From Pectinophora gossypiella (lineage: Eukaryota; Arthropoda; Insecta; Lepidoptera; Gelechiidae): DNA of 64,000 nucleotides. The notes beneath the pieces are model-generated. The model was given only the letters and a program-made list of their open reading frames with translations, searched no databases and had not been told where the DNA came from. Each line of letters starts with the position of its first letter. Position 1 is the stretch's first letter. Shown in pieces: positions 48,452 through 60,470 of the stretch. The translations under genes and the position numbers were made by a program. The stretch spans positions 62,001 through 126,000 of the forward strand of contig NC_065409.1 of assembly GCF_024362695.1 (NCBI RefSeq), given 5' to 3'.

Positions 48452-51400
48452 TGTTCCGATCTTTGTAGGTAAGTACTCCGAGTACAAACCCTTCATAGAA
48501 TTATTTAACGCATTAGTAGATCGAAATTCCAGCCTACAAAACGTACAAAAACTATTTTATTTACGCAGTTTTTTGAAGGATGAGCCTTTTGATCTTATCA
48601 AAAATTTACCTTTACAATCTGAAAGTTATACAGAGGCCAAAACGTTGCTAAAGGATCGTTACGACAATGAGTACAAAATAACAAACGAACACATAAACAT
48701 ATTGCTAGATTTGAATCCAATTACTAAATCAACAGCAGGTAACATTAGGGTGTTTGTCTCGTGTGTCAAGCAACAACTTGCTTCACTAAAAAACTTGAAG
48801 CACGACATAAAGTCCTGGGATTCTATACTCCTATGCATTCTCACTAGGAAACTAGATGCTTATTGTAATAGGGAATTTCAGCTCATTAAGGATAATAAAC
48901 CCTCAGTAAGCACATTGATTGATTTTCTAGAACGTCGAGCCCTTGCACTTGAAAATGCTGAGAGAACTCAGGTGCAATTCCCCGTTTCAAAGGCTGCTCA
49001 CACAGTGACAGTGAAGGACGTTGCAGGAGCCACTGTTAAGTCAGCACCGCCGCCACTTGCCTGCACACTATGTAAGTTGCCACACAAATTGTTTATTTGT
49101 CCAAAGTTTAAATTGATGTCAGCTGAACAGAGATTACAATTCGTCACTGACAATAATTTATGTCAAATATGCTTGCGAAATCATAATAAGAAGTGTAGGT
49201 ACTTCTTTAAGTGTGAAGTATGCAAACAAAAGCACAACACATTGCTTCACAAAGATGCAGTTCAGTCGCCAGTAACGTTATTTATGAAATCCTGTGCGAC
49301 CCAAGTTCTATTGCCTACAGCTAGAGTGAAACTCATGGCGAGCAATGGAACAGAAGTTCATGTGAAGGCGCTACTTGATAGTGGGTCTCAAGCATCCTTC
49401 ATTACAAGTGAATTGGTTGATTTATTGCAATTACAACCCAAAACTTTAAATACTCCAGTGGTGGGTATAGGCAACAAAATAAACAATGTAAATAAGTATG
49501 TCAATATACAATTACATTCAATTACAAAGAAATTTGAAATAGATGTCACGTGTCATGTCCTTGAGAACATAACCTCAAAGCTACCACAGGTCAAGATACC
49601 ATTGGAAAACTTGGTGTTACCTCCCAATGTAACATTGGCTGATAATGACTTCAATGAGCCAAGTGTGATACATATTTTATTGGGTGCTGATATATTTTTC
49701 CAGGTGCTGTTGCCGTCTGAGCATTCCACAACTGTAAGCAGCCTGTCAGAGAATGGAGCCAGCCAGCAACTGCCGGTTCTACACACACAATTTGGATATG
49801 TGATTGCAGGGTCCATACCAACTAATCAGCATTCAAGCCAAGTAACATCATTATTTTGCAATACATGTGACACGTCACTTAGTGACACGCTCTCCTCGTT
49901 TTGGGAGTCTGAAAGGGTTCCTGAATTTTTTCCAGAAAAACTCCCGGAGTATGAGACCTGTGAGCAAATGTTTTGTAATTCTGTGAATTTAGATACAGAA
50001 AATAACAAGTTTGAAGTTGCATTACCTCTTAAATTACCACTAGAGTCAATAAATGAAACACTTGGCCAAACTTTCAACCTAGCTCTCAAAAGGTATCTAA
50101 ATTTAGAAGCTAGATTTCAAAGGGATCCAGAGCTACATAAGCTGTACTCTGAATTTATTCATGAGTATGTACAACAAGGCCATGGTACATTCATAGATAT
50201 CAGTCAATATAATCTTGATTCTGATCCAGTTTATTTTCTATCACATCACGCAATTCTTAGACCAGACAAAAAAACAACTAAGTGTCGTGTAGTTTTTGAT
50301 GCTTCAATGAAAAGCAACAAAAAAGTATCACTTAATGATTTATTGTTAAATGGCCCTGTGGTGCAGAAAGATTTGATAGACATTTTATTGTTGTTTAGAA
50401 CTGGGGAATTTATTTTTGTAACTGATATTAAAGCAATGTTTAGAAATATATCACTCGCCCAAAAATATAGATCATTGCAAAACATCCTTTGGAGGGATAC
50501 CCCCAAGGAAAATATTCAATGTATACAGCTAAATACAGTCACTTATGGACTCAAGTCTTCCTCTTACTTAGCTACACGGTGCTTGAAGGAGTTGGCTGTC
50601 CGACATAGGGAACAGTTTCCACTGGCTGCTCATATTATTGAACACTCTACATATGTAGATGATGCCTTAGTGTCACATGATTCATCGGAACTGTTAATTG
50701 AATCAAAAAGGCAGCTATGCACTTTACTAGGAATTGGAGGCTTTCATTTGCACAAATGGTACTCAAATTGCGCTTCATTGTTAGATGACATACCAAAATC
50801 GCAACAACATTTTGATGATATAGAGTTAGGGAAAGATAATGATGCTTCTCTAAAAACTTTGGGTATAAGTTATAACATTAACACCGACTCTTTCATGCTT
50901 TCGTCACCCAGCACTAACGAAAACATGCCTACAACCAAGCGTGACATTTTAAGCTTTATTGGGAAGTTTTATGACCCCTTGGGTTATGCAGGGCCGATCC
51001 TGGTAACCTCGAAAGCAATCATGCAACAGCTTTGGCTAGCAAAAGTAGGTTGGGATGAAAGGCCGCCTGACGAGTTGCTAAAGGTATGGTGTGAATTTTT
51101 TGACAGCTTACAAGTCATGTCACCTATAACCATCGCACGGCATGTCGGTGTATGCAACGCACGCTCTGTTCAGATAATAGGTTTTGCAGACGCCTCGAGC
51201 ACCACAGCCTACGGGTGCTGTATATACCTACGTGTCACCGACCAAACAGGTAAAGTAAAAATATCATTGTTATGTTCAAGGTCGCGTGTGAACCCGATAA
51301 GGCAAAGTCTAACTGTACCCAGACTTGAGCTCAATGCTGCAGTAATGCTTGCAAAACTGGTCGTCAGAGTGTATGACACGTTGCATCATAAATTAAACAT

Positions 51401-51505
51401 AGATGATGTTCACTTGTACTCGGATTCACAAATAGTCCTAGCATGGATTAAAACCAATATAACATCGCTTAATACATATGTGGGAAATCGAGTGAAGGTC
51501 ATCAC
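48452..51505 (+). pseudogene. BEL gag-pol, middle part (Gag, protease, RT, RNase H)
   Basis: This is the enzymatic core of the retrotransposon polyprotein. It resumes Gag (GKYSEYKPFIELFNAL) and continues through a Cys/His zinc-binding region (49063-49250; CTLCKLPHKLFICP, CQICLRNH, CEVCKQKH). The aspartic protease has LLDSGSQASF (catalytic Asp 49377-49379). The reverse transcriptase has VFDAS, FVTDIKAMF and YVDD (50652-50663). RNase H has GFADAS, LNAAVMLAKL and LYSDSQIVLAW. The frame has no stop. It ends where the hAT element begins; 51498-51505 (GTCATCAC) is that insertion's duplication. In the present DNA, translation would stop just inside the hAT at 51522-51524. Confidence 0.92.
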
Positions 51506-52117
51506 CAATGATCGGAATAGGTAGTGCAATTTAGGGTCAACGACCTCAAACATTATATTAGTGTGGATACGCCCGGCGGGATTGCGGGATTGCGGGATTT
51601 CGGATATTTTCTATCTATACTGGTATTATAAAAGAAAACAATTATTTCATAAGTAATATATTTTAAATGTTTATCATTTCTAAAGTGAAAAGTATGGAAG
51701 AAATAAAAAACATTGGTCCTTTAAATATTTTTTTATTATTGTAAAACGTGTAAGCATTCAGTTACGAATAAAAGTGTTCATACAATGTAGACAACAAGTT
51801 AAAATAATCATTTGTTAATTAACAACATAATCAGAGAAATACCATTAGAAAACATAGCATCACGCCTGTAACCCCGAAGGGGTAGGCAGAAGTATAAAAT
51901 ACCCACTCCAGCTATGTTTGAGTCGCATATAGGGGGCGAGCCTATTGCCATTTATCGGGCACCAATTAAGAGCACATGATAATCATAATGAAATTTAACA
52001 TTGTTGATTAATATTTAATTTATCCTTTGCATTAAATAAAAACAGTAATTATCGTAATTTATTTCAATTCGACAGAAAACGAACGAACGAACGATTGAAT
52101 TAAAAAGTTTGTTTCCT

Positions 52118-53587
52118 TCAATCGTCATCTTCATTCTCACTATCAATTTCTTCAACATTTGAAATGGCATTTTCGTTTTCTGTGGAATTGAAATAAATTA
52201 CGATAATCTTTTCCATATTTGCCAACTTTAATCTATTTCTTTTAACATTTAATATCCATTTATATGTCGAAAACGTCCGTTCAACTTCTACTGATGTCAG
52301 CGGGGCAAATTTCCAAATTAAAATATCGTCAGTTGCTGAACCGCTTGCGATTTGTTCTGAAAACGTCCTGATAATATCAATATCCGGATTGCGAGCTATG
52401 ACTGCTTCTAATTTATTTTGTATAGGTGAACTCATACTCCAATTGACTACTAACCTTACTTCATCAAATATTTGAAATGATTCGACTATGGATCTATCGC
52501 GTTTTTGTAAATTTGTCAACGCTATTTGTATTATTTTAAAATTTTCGTCGATGAAATTTAAATCATTTCGAATATTGTCTTTATTAATAATATTTTTCGC
52601 ATTTTTTATTGAGACTGCTTCTGAACTTCTCAAACATGTCAAAATATGTTTAATTTCGTCAAAATATTTCACATAATAAGAGGCTGCTGCAAGCCAAGTG
52701 CCCCACCGTGTTATTATTGGTTGAGGTGGCAACGGTAAATTGGGATACATGTCTTTTAACAATTTTACTCTACTGGGAGACTTCAAAAAAATTTTCTTTC
52801 CGTTGGCAATCAGTGTGTCTACATCCGGATATTCAGAACGTATTTTTTCTGCTACCCGATGGAGAGCATGAGCTAAACAAGTGACATGCTTCATGTTCGG
52901 AAAATGTTGTTTTAAAACTCGCCCCGCTGTCAACATGTACGCAACACTGTCTGTACATAACAAAAGAACACTTTCCACTTTATCTTCATAGGAGTCACCC
53001 CACAGATTTTTCAAACAATCAATGACAAACTGAGAAATTGTTTTTCCATTAACATTTTCTAATACTTTACAAGCTATTAGGTAAACTTTTTTTGATGCTG
53101 TAGAGTTCAAAGGTTTGACCAAAAAGTGCACTACATATCTTCCTAAGAAATCAGTAGTTTCATCCAATGAAATCCATATTTTTTCGTCCACAATCTCGCT
53201 GTGTATTGTAGCAAGCTTCTTTGCATAAATTTCGTCCAAATATTTTTTTCTGAGTATTGATTCACTGGGCAGCTTTTTTCGATTAGAACAAGCGCAGCAC
53301 ATGTATTTTTGAAAAAAGTTTTTAAAAGATGGGTTTTCAACTTGTGCCCACGGAATATTACAGAGAATAAGGAACTCTATAAAATCAAATAAAAAATCAT
53401 TTGGAGACATCGACGGTGTTCCCTTATGCACAACTCCCTCAACATGTCTCTTGATGGTGCTCTTTCGACATCCGATGTTAGTCTCACATTTCGTACAGTA
53501 AATTGTATGATTTGTGGACTCGTACATCAGTTCAGGATAGGATTCAATCCAGCGTTGAACAGTCTCTTCCTTTGCTCGCCAACTCAT
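52118..53587 (-). CDS. hAT transposase (CGGBP1-like type)
   Basis: It cuts and joins the ends of the hAT element in the nucleus. The 489-residue frame is uninterrupted and starts at MSWRAKEETVQRW. Near residues 30-55 is a BED-like zinc finger (YCTKCETNIG...KRHVEGVVH). A region FIEFLILCNIPWAQVENPSF then resembles the hAT-derived CGGBP1 family, as I recall it. Catalytic-core candidates are ISLDETTDF (first Asp) and LLLCTDSVAYM (second Asp), followed by HVTCLAHALHRV and ITRWGTWLAAASYY. The C-terminal hAT dimerisation block has LIWKFAPLTSVEVERTFSTY, then KRNRL. An acidic tail (SENEDDD) ends it. Its length is on the short side for an active hAT enzyme, but no obvious domain is missing. The N-terminal ATG is the only good start. 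I judge it potentially functional. Confidence 0.88.
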   Translation of the reverse strand: MSWRAKEETVQRWIESYPELMYESTNHTIYCTKCETNIGCRKSTIKRHVEGVVHKGTPSMSPNDFLFDFIEFLILCNIPWAQVENPSFKNFFQKYMCCACSNRKKLPSESILRKKYLDEIYAKKLATIHSEIVDEKIWISLDETTDFLGRYVVHFLVKPLNSTASKKVYLIACKVLENVNGKTISQFVIDCLKNLWGDSYEDKVESVLLLCTDSVAYMLTAGRVLKQHFPNMKHVTCLAHALHRVAEKIRSEYPDVDTLIANGKKIFLKSPSRVKLLKDMYPNLPLPPQPIITRWGTWLAAASYYVKYFDEIKHILTCLRSSEAVSIKNAKNIINKDNIRNDLNFIDENFKIIQIALTNLQKRDRSIVESFQIFDEVRLVVNWSMSSPIQNKLEAVIARNPDIDIIRTFSEQIASGSATDDILIWKFAPLTSVEVERTFSTYKWILNVKRNRLKLANMEKIIVIYFNSTENENAISNVEEIDSENEDDD

Positions 53588-54948
53588 GTTGTCTGAGCTG
53601 AGTAATCTGAAAAGAAAAAAATCGTTTAGACTATTATGTAAACATGAAGTACATGTTTATAAAAAGTTAGTCCTGTTGTATAAATAGCCATATTGTATTT
53701 ATAGTCAATACTAGATAACATTACCGTTCCCGCGATATTCCGAGACTTCCGAGGCACCATAAAGTTTGCATCGAACTGTTTGTACTTTTAAATGTAAATT
53801 ACGATGGCCTCTTAATTTTTCGTAGACTATAATATATATTTATCATTCAAAATATCTTTAAAAAAGCAACCTAACTATGAGCCAAATATTATTCAAATCC
53901 TATTAGCTTTTTTCTTTGTGGAGAGACCTTTAAGCATTTTAATATCCTAATCTTATTTAAAACTTTACAAGTCTTCATAGCTAAGTATTTTAAAAAAGGG
54001 CTCGGGATCAAACCTTGTTGCCTTTTATATTTTTAATACTCTTAAGTACTATTTTGAAACAATAGAGACAAATCAAGAGAACTTAAATATGATTCAAGTA
54101 TAAAACCAATATCAACGAAGTAACATTGATAGACTAAAACTATTTCTAATTGTAATTTTCTAGGTTACAATCAAACAAAACCTTACACATTTAAATATGA
54201 ATGTTAGTACTTACCGATTTTCACCCAAAAATGGTCCTTTTCATAAACAAATCCAATTCAGTCACGCAAAAATCAGAAGTCCGGTATACAAGAGCCAAAT
54301 TATCACAAATGTAGAGGTTCGTCAGTCCATAAAACAAGCCAAGATGTCGTCAAGATAACCAAATAAGTAACTCGAACTCACAACGTATGCACTCAATGAA
54401 CCGAAGAACAGGAGTGAACAAACACCGCCGTATCACCTCATCATCCCTTTTGCAAAAAAGAGACAGAAATATGGGATTTATTGTCTCTTTCTCCCATTTA
54501 CACTTTATGTTAGTACTCTTATCAGTCGTTGCCTTTGTTAAGCAAAAACAATAATAAGTACAGAAGTTTCACTCTTTTATTGTTTAGCGCATGCCGCCGC
54601 CACTTGAAAGGCAAATGCCGCCAACAAAAAAAAAGTAGAACACTGCATTCATTTCAAATTGGCATCTTATCGCTAATCGTACAAGAGTGCAATTTGCGTG
54701 CCTTTGTATTCGTACAATACATTTTCTAAGAATTTTAGTTGAGTTTGAAATAAGGAAAAATATGGCGGTCAATTAAGTTAAGTCGCGTTAAATTGCATAA
54801 TAATTTAATGTAATATAACGTTTTTAAACCCTAATAATCTTTATTGTGACCAGCTCGTATCGAAATAGTAATCCCGCGCGGTTGGCATGTCCATGTTAAG
54901 ATTTCGTCACGCAATCCCGCCAAATTGCACTACCTATTCCGATCACTG
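53588..54948. other. hAT upstream non-coding region
   Basis: AT-rich sequence upstream of the transposase start up to the right hAT end. It may hold the transposase promoter or a 5' untranslated exon; none is clear. The last ~90 bp has the subterminal AATCCCGC words. Confidence 0.5.
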
Positions 54949-54956
54949 GTCATCAC

Positions 54957-56709
54957 ACAGCTTACTCACCAGTACCGCTGGTCTTACATCCGCTCAGAGG
55001 ATAACCCCGCTGACTGTTTAAGCAGAGGAGTCCTACCCAGCGAGCTGCACAATCATCCTCTGTGGTGGGAAGGCCCAGAGTTTTTGCATAAAGGTGAGTA
55101 TACATTAATGGATATGCCTCAATTACCGGTTCCCGGCGAACTGCCTGAAATTAAGGCTTGTGCAGTATTCTCGGGCTCTTTGGTTTGTATGGTCTCTAGT
55201 ACAAATGAACAACTTTTACAGCTAGATTTTCTAGACAAGTACTCTGATATAAACAAAATGCAACGCATTTTGGCTTACATACTACGTTTTATTCAAAATG
55301 TGAGGTCAAATAGCGCAAAAAATAATTTAAATTATATATCCAGTAAAGAATTAAATGACTCATTGTTGTTGATAATTAAATATGAACAGCAAAAATACTT
55401 GAAGGAAGACATTCATAATTTAAAGTGTAAGCAAAGTATTTTAAAGGGTAATTTAAAACCACTGTGTCCATTCCTTGATAACAAAGGTCTAGTTAGAGTA
55501 GGAGGTCGTTTGGAAAACTCATCGATGCCCTATTCACAAAAACATCCTGTTGTTTTGCCACGTGATTCCCGCGTGACACATTTAATTATTCACGCCGAGC
55601 ATATTAAAAATCTACATGCTGGCCCTAGGATTGTTTTGTCAACTATTAATCAAAGGTTTTGGATAGTTCATGGAATGAGAGAAATTAAAAAGGTCTTACA
55701 CAAATGTATAATTTGTTTCAAACTGAAAGCTTATTCAGCGAAACAATTAATGGGCACGCTTCCACATGATAGAGTCAACGCTTGTAGGCCATTCCAAAAG
55801 GTAGGTCTAGATTTTGCAGGTCCCATAATTATTAAACAATCTAGGATCAGAAGGTCGTTAGAAACAAAAGCGTATGTTTGTGTGTTCGTTTGTTTCGTAA
55901 CTAAGGCTATTCATTTAGAGCTAGCTTCTGATTTAAAAACTGAAACCTTTTTGGCTTGTCTAAAACGATTTATTTCGCGTAGAGGTGTTCCTACTGACAT
56001 CTATAGCGACAATGCGTCAACGTTTAGGAGCGCAAGCAGTCAATTAAATAATTTATATAAATTGCAAAGCTCAAATGAACATCAAGCGAAACTTCATGCT
56101 TTTTCATCTCAAAGAGGTATAACTTTCCATTTTGTCCCTTGTTATTCTCCAACATTTGCAGGGTTAGCTGAAGCAGGTGTCAAAAGTATGAAGTTCCACT
56201 TGAAAAGGGTTGTACAAACGGCAATACTTACCTATGAAGAATTAAACACAGTTCTTTGTCAAATAGAATCTATTTTAAATAGCAGACCTCTAATGCCACT
56301 TTCAAGTGATATAAATGATTATTCTTGTCTCACACCTGGTCACTTCCTTATAGGTACAGCGTTAAACGCATACCCTGAATCTGGTGAGCCTGTTGTCATT
56401 GTTAATAGATTGAAGTTCTGGAAGCAGTGTAGTAATATCACTAACTCTTTTTGGAAAGTGTGGAGCAAACAATATCTTAACATTTTGCAGACGCGTTCCA
56501 AATGGAGAGATATCCAACCTAACGTTCAAGTAGGTACACTTGTGTTGCTTAAGGAGGACAGCACTGCCCCTATGCAGTGGCCACTTGCTAGAGTCATTCA
56601 AACGTTTCCCGGTAATGACAACAGAGTTAGAGTAGTAGAGGTAAAAACTGCAAATGGTAGAACTCATAAACGGTCAGTTGTAAAAATATGCCCACTTCCA
56701 ATAGAATAA
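54957..56709 (+). pseudogene. BEL pol, C-terminal part (RNase H end, integrase)
   Basis: It resumes after the hAT with the RNase H end RWSYIRSEDNPADCLSRG. Integrase follows: an N-terminal zinc site with HAEHIKNLHAG and CIICFKLKAYSAKQ, then catalytic residues in GLDFAGP (Asp), YSDNAST (Asp) and GLAEAGVKSMK (Glu). PGHFLIG and a C-terminal SH3-like segment (QVGTLVLLKEDSTAPMQWPL) end at stop 56709. No internal stop is present. The codon phase continues from 51505 if the hAT and one duplication are discounted. Confidence 0.92.
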
Positions 56710-57380
56710 CCAAGTAATTGTATTAGTTATAAGATGGCATAATATAGTTATAAGCTGTTTATATGTGTGTATTAAAAATATAATTTACTTAGTATTAAGT
56801 TACTATTTGCTACATAGTAAATTTAAAGAGTAAAATTACCTTAAGCTTACCTTTGTGTGTGGTTTTTATTCTATGATAAGAAAATATTATTTTAAATTAA
56901 GGCTAAATGTTCCTATTGTTGATTATTCTTGTGTTATAGGCTAACATGCAGCATTTTGTTTTTCCCTTTAGGTGGGATATTGCTGTTCTCAGCAGCAAAT
57001 AAGTAATCACAATAATATTGTGTCATCTCATTGCTTATCTGTAAGCTAACATTGCATTGTATAGATAGACACTAGGTTTGTAAAATTAAAACTCATAACG
57101 TTATCATTTCTCTTCATGATTTATTGCTATTATACATAGGTATAAAATAAACACAGGTTTGGTAAAATAATACTATTTCAAAAGTTGTTTTATATTCATT
57201 TAAATTCATCTTTTGGTTTAATGTTGTATTAAAATTTTGCTTTCCTTGACTAAATGTACCTAGTATTTTTCAAAAATAGATTTACATTCAAAAGTTCAGA
57301 TTACCTATAGTATTGTGTTCAAATATTTTCCTTTTTTTTGACATTAAATTCTTAGGTTTTCATTGCTGCGGCTGGCAGTA
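56710..57380 (+). other. BEL 3' non-coding region
   Basis: AT-rich. A purine-rich TTTAGGTGGGATA near 56969 resembles a BEL polypurine tract but is about 400 bp left of the 3' LTR, and TGCTGTTCTCAGCAGC follows it. No clear purine tract abuts 57381. Confidence 0.4.
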
Positions 57381-57532
57381 TGTTGGCATCCCCAACATTT
57401 TAGTTTTAATTATTATTTTAGTATGGCAATACTGTAAAAACTCTCTCCTTTTTCTAATGGTGAACATTACACGCGATTCTCTAAACTTCGGGCTTTTGTC
57501 TTATTTACCAGCACCCTATCGAAAGTTAAACA
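57381..57532 (+). repeat. BEL 3' LTR
   Basis: Appears the same as 45678-45829 over all 152 bases, TG...CA, followed by the right AAATT duplication at 57533-57537. Confidence 0.9.
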
Positions 57533-57537
57533 AAATT

Positions 57538-60458
57538 ATATAAGTAGGTATAATATAACATTGGGTAGACATATTTCCTCGGGGCTCAAATGGGCGGCCC
57601 TGATTTAGAACTCGGCAGCCCGCGGCCGGCGCCGACCGGCGCTGTGTGCTGATGATGGAAGTTCCTTATATCTACTGCTAACCTAACAAAAAAATCACAC
57701 AAACAAGTCAAGACAAATAAGTCGACTGTTACTTCATAAAATATGTTTTATTTTTACCACCTTGTCACTATTCGTTTCTTCCAAAACTACTGCTAAGTAA
57801 GATGAGCAAACAACGTTCTCTGCCCTCCTTATCGGCGTCGGAAACTAAGTACTTACTTAAGTTAAGTACTAAATAGCACATTCGGTATACAGGTGTTTTT
57901 AGTCCACTAGTCTAGGGCAGATTAATTCTTTCAAATATGCCAATGGGTAGATTAATTCTTCCATATCAGCCTGACGTGACGCCCTGAATCGAGGTTCGCG
58001 CCGCTGCTGTTGTCTTAAAATTTGTACCGGTTGAGAGTCGTTAGGGCGCCCCACTTGTGTAGTCTAAGTTGTGGAGAGCGAGCGTCGACGTCAGCAGCGT
58101 CTATTAGTAAGTACACCTAATCAGTTGTTAATCGTAGTTACGTCAAATGTCGGGGCGCGGTGATCCTAGCTGGTTAGCTGGCTGGGAGCACTGCACAGGG
58201 CCGGGGCTGGCGGGCGAGTGGGGCCCCGCGCGGCCGCATCGTGTGCTGGTTACGGCGGCGGCCGCGGCGCACACGTGTGCGGCCATTAGCTCCGTTACAA
58301 TGAACCGATTAGCCTGACGATACCACATTGTGTATCCTGTACTCATTTCCCTACTCGTTAAATAAAGAGATATTCATTGTGAATATCCGCGTTCTTCCCG
58401 GTGCAGAGTTAGTTTGATAATCAATAAGAAAGAGACCTTGTCTCGTGAAGTTCAACGACTTCTCATTTAGGCGAAGATAATATTATCATTGCATTTTAGA
58501 ATTGGCCATTATTGAGCAGCAATCACCGTGCTCCGTCGGCGATGGGATGGGAGTGCCCGGGGACCGCTGCCGCCTGCTGCACCCGGACCCCACCACTCAG
58601 CTTTTAGTAAGTGCCTACAAACATAGCGGATGATACTTTCTGGAAGCGTAGCTTTATTCTGCACTTATTGAAGGAAGTCGATTAATTAGAACTAAGTGCG
58701 AACTGAACGGTGGGCGACGGGTGCGCGGCTAGAGAGCGGCAAGTGGCAGTTAATTGGGTGGAACAAAGTTCCAGTTTTAATGCAATTGCCCTCCGCTAAT
58801 ACTTAGTGTTCGCTCAGTGACTCGCCGCTGCCCTCCGCACAGCCTCTGATACAACGTTATTGAATCATATCGGCCGCCTGGCGGCGCGGGCGCGGCGTCT
58901 ACTCCAACAACTTGTAGTACCTCCGTCCAAGTTAAGTGGGGAGGTAATCACTCGGAAAGTGTCGGCTCGTCACGCTCCGCTCCATATCTTTGACCCTCCA
59001 TAAATGCGATGCACTTGTGCATTAAACCAGATCAAAAGGTAGTTGCATAGGTACCTATAATTATTTTATTTATTTTGCAAGGCATGCATTTTTGTCAGCC
59101 TCTAATTAATGTCACCCACTGCATATTCCGCCTTTCGCACAACGTTGTGTTGTGCGCAAACAAAACACTCATGGGGCTATAACTCGCGATTATTGGTCGC
59201 GTGCCCGACAACTCGCAGCGGCAATATGCGGTGGACCATCTCGTAAATCTAATTATACCGACGCCTTTAGTTCTCGTTACTTTGGCGTCTTACGAGGTTG
59301 GCCAGTTCCGGGATATGATGATTCATTTCACTTACTTATTCAGGCGTAAAAAAATCGGATTCGGAACAGGAAGCTTTCACTTTCCATATTCATAGTGATA
59401 GGTTAGTGGCGGCAAACAGAGCGGCGCGCGGCGGCCGTCGGCGTGCCGTGGGAAGTGGCGCCGCGGTCAGCAATAGCAGCGCGAATGAGGCGTCCTTGCC
59501 GCGCGCACTGCCCGCTGCCCGCTGGCACGACCTCGCGTATATACCTACCGACACTACGCCGCCATAACAATACTACTGTAGCTTATGGTGCAGGCTGTAG
59601 GGTGGCCACAAGCGCCGCGACATATCAGAGCGAGATCACGTCAGACCATCCACAAATTCATACCATTAAACTAAATAAAAAATGACTATTTATCTACTTT
59701 AAAACTGCACAATACCAAATATTATAATAAATCAGATGCGTGAAGTGGATAGTAATTCCCAACCGACAGCTGACAGGTGGGTCCGGGTTGGAAGTTGTGA
59801 GTAAAGTGGATTGCTCAATACCAACGACAACAAATCTGTCGCAGCTCCATCACCGGCGGGAAGTGGAACAGAAGTCGACGTCGTTACACTTGTCGTCACC
59901 GTCTCAAGTGAAAGCCGTAAACTTTTAATGAATTCCGCGGAATCATCGTCGGCGCCGACCGCCGCGGCCGCCGCCCCGCCGGGTGCGCCAGTCACTTGCA
60001 ACGCTTCGACAACATGATCCAACGACGATTATGAGCTTGGAATTTTCCGCGCAGCGCTGTGCGGAATCTATAAGGACCATTCTGATAGCTAGCTACACAG
60101 GACAAAATAAGGTCGATAATAGAGGGCTAGTCTAGCCAGCCAGCTTGTCAGGGAAGATTAGGTAAGTAGGCACGTAGTTCACAAAACGGGAACATCCTAC
60201 TAATGAAATAAGTAATATACTTTACCCTTCTTCTTCTTTCGTGTCGATATGGATCAAAATATACCTATAGGTCCTAAAACACTACTTACGTAATGTAACT
60301 AACATAATCCATCCGTCGCCGGTTACGTTCAAGGCCCATGTGCGTGCGAGTCTACTTATTACCATAAACCGTGCACAAATCCTGGAAAGCACGTAATATC
60401 AGTTATCTGTGGTGCAAACATGAATTCAAACTCAAACAGTCTGGTTTAAGCCCGAGCT
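57538..60458. other. Spacer with CpG-rich blocks
   Basis: CpG-rich patches lie at 57610-57645, 58190-58280, 59415-59520 and 59955-59990. A Jockey 3' relic is at 57904-58070. The minus-strand frame 60022-59732 reads protein-like but has no ATG. No exon could be supported. Confidence 0.4.
57904..58070 (+). pseudogene. Jockey-type LINE 3' UTR relic
   Basis: GATTAATTCTTTCAAATAT (here locally duplicated), GACGCCCTGAATCGAGGTTC, GTTGTCTTAAAATTTGTACC and CCCCACTTGT follow the order of the 3' UTR in the copies at 26406 and 33136, with deletions. It is an old copy. Confidence 0.7.
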
Positions 60459-60470
60459 GGGACTCGTACC

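Larger units (their letters stand above)
51506..54948 (-). mobile_element. Apparently complete hAT transposon inside BEL pol
   Basis: Inverted ends of ~26 bp start CA(A/G)TGATCGGAATAGGT and are bounded by the 8-bp duplication GTCATCAC (51498-51505 and 54949-54956). Subterminal GCGGGATT words recur at both ends (51580-51600; complement near 54870 and 54912-54920), as expected of transposase-binding repeats. One transposase gene lies on the minus strand. Non-coding flanks are about 610 bp (51506-52117) and 1.36 kb (53588-54948), the latter probably with the promoter. The left end has CAATG, where hAT usually has CAGTG. Confidence 0.93.
45678..57532 (+). mobile_element. BEL/Pao LTR retrotransposon with two nested transposons
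   Basis: Two 152-bp LTRs (45678-45829 and 57381-57532), which look identical by eye, begin TG and end CA. AAATT is duplicated outside both (45673-45677 and 57533-57537). Between them lies one BEL/Pao gag-pol gene, broken by a 1449-bp MITE (46995-48443) and a 3443-bp hAT element (51506-54948). Without these it is about 7 kb. No frameshift or stop is visible in the BEL coding parts, and the frame is in register across both insertions. As it stands the copy cannot make its polyprotein. About 670 bp without recognisable features separates the gag-pol stop from the 3' LTR. Confidence 0.93.

Noticed and set aside
59732..60022. Minus-strand protein-like frame (contains ADDDSAEFIKSLRLSLETV)
   Set aside because: It reads plausibly, but there is no ATG (it opens with TTG) and no splice context or family match.
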